A stretch of DNA of 64,000 nucleotides from Intestinirhabdus alba (GTDB lineage: Bacteria > Pseudomonadota > Gammaproteobacteria > Enterobacterales > Enterobacteriaceae). A program made the translations under genes and the position numbers. Where the stretch lies: assembly GCF_009711095.1 (NCBI RefSeq), contig NZ_WMJZ01000020.1, positions 1-64,000 of the forward strand, given 5' to 3'. Positions 58,447-64,000 of the stretch are shown piece by piece (the stretch's first letter is position 1; each line of letters starts with the position of its first letter). The notes beneath the pieces were generated by a model. The model saw only the letters and a program-made list of their open reading frames with translations, searched no databases and was not told the DNA's origin.

Positions 58447-60272
58447 AAAAACAGCTGATACCGGGCATTTTGTTGCTGGCAACGGCGGTATCCGTACTGG
58501 CCAGCCCGCAGTATGACGAGGCGGCAAAGTATGCCGGCAGCGTGAAGAATCAGGGGATGAATGTGATGAAGGGGACCGACCCGGCGGCGACGATCCCCGG
58601 CTACACCGCGAAACCGGATGAATCCGGTTATTACGGCGGGACCACCGCCACCAGTAATCCCGACCTGGAAAACGCCGGCAACAGTGAGATGCATAACGGA
58701 GAAGCCGGTAAGACCATCATGGAGGTCATTAAGAATCGCCCGAAGGATCTCATCTCCACCGACGCTCCCTTTATCAGCGGTTCGCTGGATATTGAGGATA
58801 AGGCTGAAACCATCATGTCTGGTACCGATACGCAGTGCAAGGATGTGAACGTGGATAAGACCCAAATCACCAATTACACCTGCGAACGTACCCCGGCGGT
58901 TGAACTGGCCTGTACACGCACCGCGGGTCCCGGAGGAGGTCATGAAGAAGATACAACAGAAGACAAGCGTTTCATTATCAGTCACGATCACTTCACGTTT
59001 TCCCGGAGTGGAAAACAGATAGTGTTTGGGTTTTCCCCGCCGGAAACCGGGGTCGTCCTCTCTGCCAGTCTCAACATCACTACTCAGGCATACCTGTTAA
59101 ATTCAAAAGTCAGCTTCATGAACACTACCTTCAATGCAAGCGGAAGCGGCGATTTTACGCTGAATGCAGCAGGAATGCAGTTGAATGAGGGAACGGTAGT
59201 GCAGGGAACAAGCTGTTCGGGAAACGGTACCTGCATTGGCTCGGTGGATGACATCCTTTTCAGACAGCTTCAGCAGGGGCAAATACGTTTCACTCTGACG
59301 GTGATGATGAGAGTACCCGCCAAAAAATGGGTCCCGGACGTGGTGTGGTCAGAAAACTGTCCGTTCGACAAAACAGACCAGGTGCTGATCAATAGCGTCT
59401 GTACTGACCCTGGTGGCGATCGCACTTTTGCCATCAACGGTGAGAACTATGTTCTGCACAGCGACTGCTGGCAGTATACCGACACGTATGTCTCTCAGTC
59501 TGCCGATAACGGTACCTGTAACGACTATATGCAGAACCCCGCCTGTACCGTTGGCTCCACTGCCTGCCTCGACAGCCTGAATGGTACCTGTTTGCGTGAG
59601 CAGGTGGTCTTTTCCTGCGAGGAAAAAATGAGCGGCAGCGCGCAGCTGTGCGGTGGTGAACTGATCTGTACTGATGGCAGCTGCGACCAGCTGGATGACG
59701 GTAAGTCAAATGGATTTCAGTCAGCCGTTTCGGGGCTGGCCGCGCTGGCCGCTGCTGGTAAAGATATCGCCGCCCTGAATGGTGTCAACGTCTCCGCCTT
59801 TACCGGTGAGGGCCACAGCTGTCGTAAGGCGATGGCAGGTTTCAGCAATTGCTGCAAGGACAGCGGCTGGGGTAACGATGTCGGACTTGCCAGCTGCAAC
59901 ACCGAAGAAAAGGCGCTGGCGGAGGCCAAGAAGCGCAAGCTGAGTATCTACGTCGGGTCGTACTGTGCGCATAAGGTGCTCGGCGTCTGCCTTGAGAAGA
60001 AGGAAGGGTACTGCCAGTTTGAGAGCAAGCTCGCGAAAATCGTTCAGGACCAGGGGCGTCGCGGCCAGCTGGGTATTGGCTTTGGCAGCGGAAGTTCGCC
60101 GGACTGCCGTGGGCTGACGGTGCCAGAACTGCAGCGCCTGAATTTCGATAATATTAACTTTGCCGACTTTTATGATGACCTGGAGAACGGTGCCACGCTG
60201 CCGGCAGACCAGGAGCTGCTTGACCGCGTCAAAGAGCAAATTGCCGGTAAGGTGACGGGAGGAGGCCAGTGA
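58443..60272 (+). CDS. traN: TraN, mating-pair stabilisation adhesin
   Basis: 609 aa from GTG at 58443 (F 602). Signal peptide KKQLIPGILLLATAVSVLAS; Cys-rich C-terminal half (DSLNGTCLREQVVFSCEEK, GHSCRKAMAGFSNCCKDSGW). The segment about residues 165-310 is the variable tip that chooses the recipient receptor in this family (OmpA for F, other porins for other groups). This tip carries ISHDHFTFSRSGKQ and is Ser/Thr/Asn-rich. Receptor type cannot be named from sequence alone. Confidence 0.93.
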   Translation: MKKQLIPGILLLATAVSVLASPQYDEAAKYAGSVKNQGMNVMKGTDPAATIPGYTAKPDESGYYGGTTATSNPDLENAGNSEMHNGEAGKTIMEVIKNRPKDLISTDAPFISGSLDIEDKAETIMSGTDTQCKDVNVDKTQITNYTCERTPAVELACTRTAGPGGGHEEDTTEDKRFIISHDHFTFSRSGKQIVFGFSPPETGVVLSASLNITTQAYLLNSKVSFMNTTFNASGSGDFTLNAAGMQLNEGTVVQGTSCSGNGTCIGSVDDILFRQLQQGQIRFTLTVMMRVPAKKWVPDVVWSENCPFDKTDQVLINSVCTDPGGDRTFAINGENYVLHSDCWQYTDTYVSQSADNGTCNDYMQNPACTVGSTACLDSLNGTCLREQVVFSCEEKMSGSAQLCGGELICTDGSCDQLDDGKSNGFQSAVSGLAALAAAGKDIAALNGVNVSAFTGEGHSCRKAMAGFSNCCKDSGWGNDVGLASCNTEEKALAEAKKRKLSIYVGSYCAHKVLGVCLEKKEGYCQFESKLAKIVQDQGRRGQLGIGFGSGSSPDCRGLTVPELQRLNFDNINFADFYDDLENGATLPADQELLDRVKEQIAGKVTGGGQ

Positions 60273-61084
60273 AGCGAACACTCTCTATAGCTTTTCTGTT
60301 GCTTGTTACCGGGGCGCAGGCAGCGACCGTCAGTACTGAACCGTCACAAAGCGCATTTCCTCCGGCTGCCTTCTCATCCACCGGGACCTATGTGGATGCG
60401 CCCATTGTGGGCTGGCACTGGTACAACGAACCTCAGCCAGAAGAGGAGGATGAGCCGGAAGATGACACTGTCCCGCTTAGCGTCCTGCCGCCAAACCTGC
60501 AGATGTCACTTCTGCAGAAGCTGACAAAAGAAAAGCTCAACAGCGCCATATTGTCCCCTTCCCCGGAGAAAGCAGCGGACTACCTGCGCATGCAGTCCTA
60601 TCTGATGAACCTGTCCGGGCAGTTTACGCAGTCAGCCAAAAAGGCGCTGCTGCTGTATCCGGACCTCGATTACAACCTGGAGCACAGCCGTTATAACGGC
60701 ACCGCAACCCTGCAGCAGACGGCGGCCCGTCAGCAGCAGAATGATGCCATTCATAACCTGGGTCAGCGCTATGGCCTGTTTATGTTCTACCGGGGTAACA
60801 ATCCGCAGGATCTGCAGATGGCGGCCACGGTGAACCAGTTCTCACAACAGTACGGACTGTCGTTGATCCCCGTAAGCATGGACGGCGCGCGCAGCGAAGC
60901 CCTGCCACAGACCCGGCAGGACAGTGGCCAGGCGGCGAAGATGGGCGTCAGCCAGTTCCCGGCCCTGATGCTGGTTGAACCGGGCAGTGAGCAGTATCAG
61001 CCGCTGGCCTGGGGCTTCATGACGCAGGACGACTTAGCCCGCCGCTTCCTCGATGTGGCGACTGATTTTAAGGCGCAATACTAA
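60269..61084 (+). CDS. traF: TraF
   Basis: 271 aa (F 247). Signal peptide ending GAQA; VDAPIVGWHWYNEP then an acidic EEEDEPEDD stretch that accounts for part of the extra length. The C-terminal thioredoxin-like fold (QRYGLFMFYRGNNPQDLQM) lacks the CxxC, as usual for TraF. Periplasmic, required for pilus assembly. Confidence 0.93.
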   Translation: MKRTLSIAFLLLVTGAQAATVSTEPSQSAFPPAAFSSTGTYVDAPIVGWHWYNEPQPEEEDEPEDDTVPLSVLPPNLQMSLLQKLTKEKLNSAILSPSPEKAADYLRMQSYLMNLSGQFTQSAKKALLLYPDLDYNLEHSRYNGTATLQQTAARQQQNDAIHNLGQRYGLFMFYRGNNPQDLQMAATVNQFSQQYGLSLIPVSMDGARSEALPQTRQDSGQAAKMGVSQFPALMLVEPGSEQYQPLAWGFMTQDDLARRFLDVATDFKAQY

Positions 61085-61097
61085 GGTAAGGGAAAAT

Positions 61098-61394
61098 ATG
61101 ACAAAAGAAGGCATTTCTCATCATAAGCACGAACAACAGATCAGGCAGGAGAACCTGCTGATGTTTTGTGGCATGGCCTTTATGGCAGCGGGGCCAGTGT
61201 TCTGGTATCTGGCGGGGATGGCGCTGGATGCGCGGGCTATTAGTCTGGGGCCGGACAAGGTTGATGTTCTTGAGTGGGTCAGTATTGCCGTTTCGCTATT
61301 GCTCAGTCTCTGTGGTGCCGCCCTGGGTCTGGCAGGCTGGGGGCTGGCGTCATGGCATGCCTGGCGAGCGGTACGGCAGCCGGGGGGACTGTGA
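61098..61394 (+). CDS. Small membrane protein at the trbA/traQ position
   Basis: 98 aa. Two hydrophobic segments (about residues 22-42 and 61-84) after a polar N-terminus (MTKEGISHHKHEQQIRQEN). The place between traF and trbB is taken in F by trbA, artA and traQ; similarity to TrbA is possible but not certain. Overlaps trbB start. Confidence 0.6.
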   Translation: MTKEGISHHKHEQQIRQENLLMFCGMAFMAAGPVFWYLAGMALDARAISLGPDKVDVLEWVSIAVSLLLSLCGAALGLAGWGLASWHAWRAVRQPGGL

Positions 61395-61939
61395 TGAAAA
61401 TCCAATATCCCAAAGTGGCGCTGGGGCTGGTACTGATGCTGAGCGGGTTTGTATTGATGGCGCACGCCTCGACGCTGGATGAGCTAAAGGCGCTGGAAGC
61501 CGGCAAGTCAGAACTGCAGCCCCGGGCAGAGCTAAGGTCAGTACCAGAGACTTCCACTACGCCTGCAGGGCGGGCATACCGTCTTCCGGATGGTCGTTCG
61601 ATAAATACTGCCGATTATCGACTGGTGTTGTTTATGCAGTCTTCCTGTCATTTTTGTCAGCAGTTTGATCCGCAGCTTATCCAGTTGTCCACGCAGACGG
61701 GCTTTAAGGTGTTCCCCTATACGCTGGACGGAAAGGGCGATGTGAGTTTTCCGCAGGCGATCCCGGCCCCGCGTGCCGTTCTCGATCAGTTCTTTGGCCC
61801 CGGTAATAACGGCGTGACGCCCACGACCTGGCTGGTGAACGTGAATACCCTGCAGAGCTGGCCACTGGCGCAGGGGATAACAGATATGAACAGTCTGCTG
61901 CAGAGGATAAATCAGGCTCTGATGTTCCATCAGAGGTAG
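61394..61939 (+). CDS. trbB: TrbB, periplasmic disulphide isomerase
   Basis: 181 aa (F 179). Signal peptide MKIQYPKVALGLVLMLSGFV ending AHAS, thioredoxin fold with active-site SSCHFCQQF and cis-Pro region (GVTPTTWLVNV). DsbC-like isomerase acting on Cys-rich TraU, TraN and TraH. Confidence 0.93.
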   Translation: MKIQYPKVALGLVLMLSGFVLMAHASTLDELKALEAGKSELQPRAELRSVPETSTTPAGRAYRLPDGRSINTADYRLVLFMQSSCHFCQQFDPQLIQLSTQTGFKVFPYTLDGKGDVSFPQAIPAPRAVLDQFFGPGNNGVTPTTWLVNVNTLQSWPLAQGITDMNSLLQRINQALMFHQR

Positions 61940-61995
61940 CGTCCCACTTACCGCTTCATATAACCCCTTTTATCTGTAACTTCCGGAGAACTTCA

Positions 61996-62337
61996 ATGAA
62001 ACAGGCATCTTTTCTGATGAAACTTGCTGTTGTCTTTTTTCTGCTGGCGATCGCCTGTGGCTTTGCTGGCTGGGGCGCATGGAAATACTGGAACGCCATG
62101 TTCAGCGCGCTCGGCTATGGCATTGTGGACTTTATGACGCTAAATGCGGAAAATCAGGCGATGAAAACCCCGCTCAATCTGACTATGTATGCCATGCCGG
62201 TTGGCTTCTGGTGTGCAGCGGCCGGCTTTCTTGCCGCATCCGGTGTGTCTTTTCTCCTTGATGTTGTTGGTGATATTAAAACGCATTTCGCTGATTTGTA
62301 TTTAGCCATGCGTAGTAAGGAGGACAACCATGCGTAA
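61996..62337 (+). CDS. Two-helix membrane protein upstream of traH
   Basis: 113 aa, two strong hydrophobic stretches (about 8-30 and 68-88). RBS CGGAG. Occupies the trbJ/trbF interval of F, but I cannot match it to either. Its 3' end overlaps the traH start by eight bases. Possibly a pilin-inserting (TraQ-like) or exclusion accessory; undetermined. Confidence 0.6.
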   Translation: MKQASFLMKLAVVFFLLAIACGFAGWGAWKYWNAMFSALGYGIVDFMTLNAENQAMKTPLNLTMYAMPVGFWCAAAGFLAASGVSFLLDVVGDIKTHFADLYLAMRSKEDNHA

Positions 62338-63697
62338 AACGCTTCTGGCCGGGATACTGGCGCTGGTCTGTAGTGCGTCCGCGTATGCAGATGTGAATGG
62401 CGATCTTAATAACTACTTCAACAAGCTGGGTTTTGAAGGTAATGCCACCGGCGCTGCTGCCTGGCAGGGGCAGGCAGCAGGCTATATGACCGGCGGTAAC
62501 CTGTTTCTCAGGAGCCCGGTCAAACAGATGCAGGTGATGTCGTTTACCCCGCCGTCACTGAATGCCGGCTGCGGCGGCATCGATGCCTACCTCGGGTCGT
62601 TCTCATTTATTAACAGTGACCAGCTGCAGCAGTTCATCAAAAACCTGATGGCCAATGCCCAGGGGTATTTCTTTGACCTGGCGCTACAAACCGTGGCACC
62701 GGAGCTGAAGGACGCCAAAGACTATCTGCAGAAGCTGGCGGCGGACATGAACAGCATGAACATCTCCAGCTGCCAGGCGGCACAGGGCATCATCGGCGGC
62801 CTGTGGCCGAAGACCCAGGTCTCCCAGCAGAAGGTCTGTCAGGACATTGCGGGGGAAAGCAACCTCTTTGCCGACTGGGCTGCTTCCCGCCAGGGTTGTA
62901 CGGTCGGTGGAGAGATGAACAGCGTGCTCGATAAAGCCGGCGACAAGGACAAGGACCGGGTGCTGCGTAATAAAAACCTGATGTGGGAACTGCTGGGGCG
63001 TAATGCCATGCTTGACGGGGACACTGAACTGAAAGAAATGGTGATGAACCTGACCGGTACGCTGATATTTGACCGCAATGGCGCGGCAAAATCTCTTATA
63101 CCGGAGGTAAACCACCAGGGATTACTGGTAGCCCTGATGAAGGGCGGTAATGTTGAGATCCAGCGCTGCGTCTCGAGCGGCGACTGCCTGGAGCTGAAAA
63201 ACGGGTCCGTGACTATCAGCAGTAACCGCGCCCTGATATCGCGGGTGAGAGACATGATTGGCAGTATCCGCGATAAATTGCGAACTGATGAACCGCTGTC
63301 AGCGGCGGAGAAAGGGTTTATCCAGAGTACCTCCATTCCAGTGCTGCGCTACCTGGTGGACCCGATGCAACTGAGCCTCAACGTTGACATGCTGTCCTCA
63401 CTGTCGGATTACATCGCCTACGACATTATGCTGCAGTATCTGAAAGAGCTGATTGAACAGGCCAAACTCTCTCTGGCCAGCCGGAATTATGATGAAGAAG
63501 TGATGAAACCGCTGAGGGCCAACATCAGCGAATCCAGCCGTCAGGTGGAGGCCCTGCAGCAGGAAGTACAGGTGAAAAGCGACGCGCTGGCTGAGATGGA
63601 CCGCCAGATGAGCTACCTGCGTCAGCAGACCTCAAGCCAGCTGCTGGACCGCTATCAGCAGAACTATCGCTTCGGCGGCAGCGAAGGGGGCCTGTGA
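62330..63697 (+). CDS. traH: TraH
   Basis: 455 aa (F 458). Signal peptide LLAGILALVCSASAYA; FTPPSLNAGCGGIDAYLGSF and the CQAAQGIIGGLWP block are diagnostic. The C-terminal coiled coil is SSRQVEALQQEVQVKSDALA. Periplasmic pilus assembly/retraction factor interacting with TraF, TraU and TrbI. RBS AGGAGG. Confidence 0.95.
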   Translation: MRKTLLAGILALVCSASAYADVNGDLNNYFNKLGFEGNATGAAAWQGQAAGYMTGGNLFLRSPVKQMQVMSFTPPSLNAGCGGIDAYLGSFSFINSDQLQQFIKNLMANAQGYFFDLALQTVAPELKDAKDYLQKLAADMNSMNISSCQAAQGIIGGLWPKTQVSQQKVCQDIAGESNLFADWAASRQGCTVGGEMNSVLDKAGDKDKDRVLRNKNLMWELLGRNAMLDGDTELKEMVMNLTGTLIFDRNGAAKSLIPEVNHQGLLVALMKGGNVEIQRCVSSGDCLELKNGSVTISSNRALISRVRDMIGSIRDKLRTDEPLSAAEKGFIQSTSIPVLRYLVDPMQLSLNVDMLSSLSDYIAYDIMLQYLKELIEQAKLSLASRNYDEEVMKPLRANISESSRQVEALQQEVQVKSDALAEMDRQMSYLRQQTSSQLLDRYQQNYRFGGSEGGL

Positions 63698-64000
63698 TGG
63701 ATGCGGTTTATGTCCTGAGCGGCGGGGAGTTCCTGACGGCCATCTTTAACGGCGTGGCTGTCCTGATGGGGACCACCGAGTGGGCCTCGATGTTTCGTAT
63801 TGCGGCGCTGATGTCGGTTATGGTGTTGTTTGCCACCTACATTCGCGGTCATGACCCGCTGGAGGTGCTGAAGTTTATTGCTTTCTTTATGTTTCTCACC
63901 AGCGTGCTCATCATACCCAAGCGAACGGTGCAAATCATTGACCGCAGTGACGCAACCAGTGTGCATACGGTCGCTAATGTGCCGCTGGGGCTGGCGGCAC
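63697..64000 (+). CDS. traG: TraG, N-terminal part; runs off the window
   Basis: ATG overlaps the traH stop (TGATG-type). The first 101 residues (MDAVYVLSGGEFLTAIFNGV, then AALMSVMVLFATYIRGHDPL) contain two membrane segments and the IPKRTVQIIDRSD motif typical of TraG. VirB6-like inner-membrane protein, with a C-terminal periplasmic domain for mating-pair stabilisation and exclusion lying outside the window. Confidence 0.93.
   Translation, partial: MDAVYVLSGGEFLTAIFNGVAVLMGTTEWASMFRIAALMSVMVLFATYIRGHDPLEVLKFIAFFMFLTSVLIIPKRTVQIIDRSDATSVHTVANVPLGLAA

Overview
The window is part of an F-like (IncF) conjugative plasmid of an enterobacterium, with a 32.5 kb Mu-like transposable prophage inserted in the transfer operon. 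The host type is inferred from the F-type tra gene order (traM-J-Y-A-L-E-K-B-V-C ... trbI-W-U-trbC-N-F-trbB-H-G), a psiB-psiA pair, ArdA and ArdB/KlcA antirestriction proteins and an F-type nic site. Divergence from F itself (126-aa TraM, single-unit TraY, TraR moved next to traW, extra small genes) suggests a Klebsiella/Enterobacter-type plasmid. That assignment is inference, since no replicon lies in the window.

Leading region (1-12690). The T-strand is nicked on the minus strand at about 12694, so DNA with falling coordinates enters the recipient first. Almost all genes here lie on the plus strand and can be read from the entering strand as template. They fall in cassettes: ArdB/KlcA-like gene (11512); a cluster of unknown genes ending in a methyltransferase-fold protein without its catalytic motif (8551-10885); DUF905, ParB-like, psiB, psiA, an unknown gene and a Ros/MucR-like zinc-finger protein (3676-7920); ardA (2339); and unknown, DUF1380 and methyltransferase genes (1-1940). 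Three cassettes are preceded by copies of one hairpin-rich element (about 3170, 8117 and 11110). The copies keep the same stems by paired base changes, as expected for single-stranded-DNA promoters of the Frpo/ssi kind. Short GC-rich hairpins separate many of the genes.

oriT and regulation (12089-14919): a lytic transglycosylase on the minus strand, the nic site with its hairpin, TraM-type inverted repeats, traM, traJ with a strong leader stem-loop, and traY. The traJ neighbourhood is markedly AT-rich.

Transfer operon (15233-22372 and 54889-64000): pilin, core complex, ATPase, pilus assembly and mating-pair stabilisation genes on the plus strand, running off the window inside traG. traC is split; the prophage replaces its last 74 codons with Leu-stop. 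This should abolish F-pilus assembly from this copy unless the missing function is supplied or the element is lost precisely.

Mu-like prophage (22368-54885), read right to left on the minus strand: repressor (plus strand), Ner-like regulator, MuA-like transposase, MuB-like ATPase, small early genes, GemA, Mor-family activator, terminator, then holin-lysozyme-Rz-Rz1, DUF1804, DNA methyltransferase, terminase, DUF935 portal, gpF, gpG, protease, decoration-type protein, major head protein, head-tail connectors, sheath, tube, frameshifted tail chaperone, tape measure, gpN, gpP, gp45-gp48 and a His-rich tail fibre. It looks complete: both ends carry three transposase-type binding motifs, the ends are TGT...ACA, and a 4-bp GCGC duplication flanks it. 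Dyads upstream of lysis and protease genes resemble Mu's activator-dependent late promoters.
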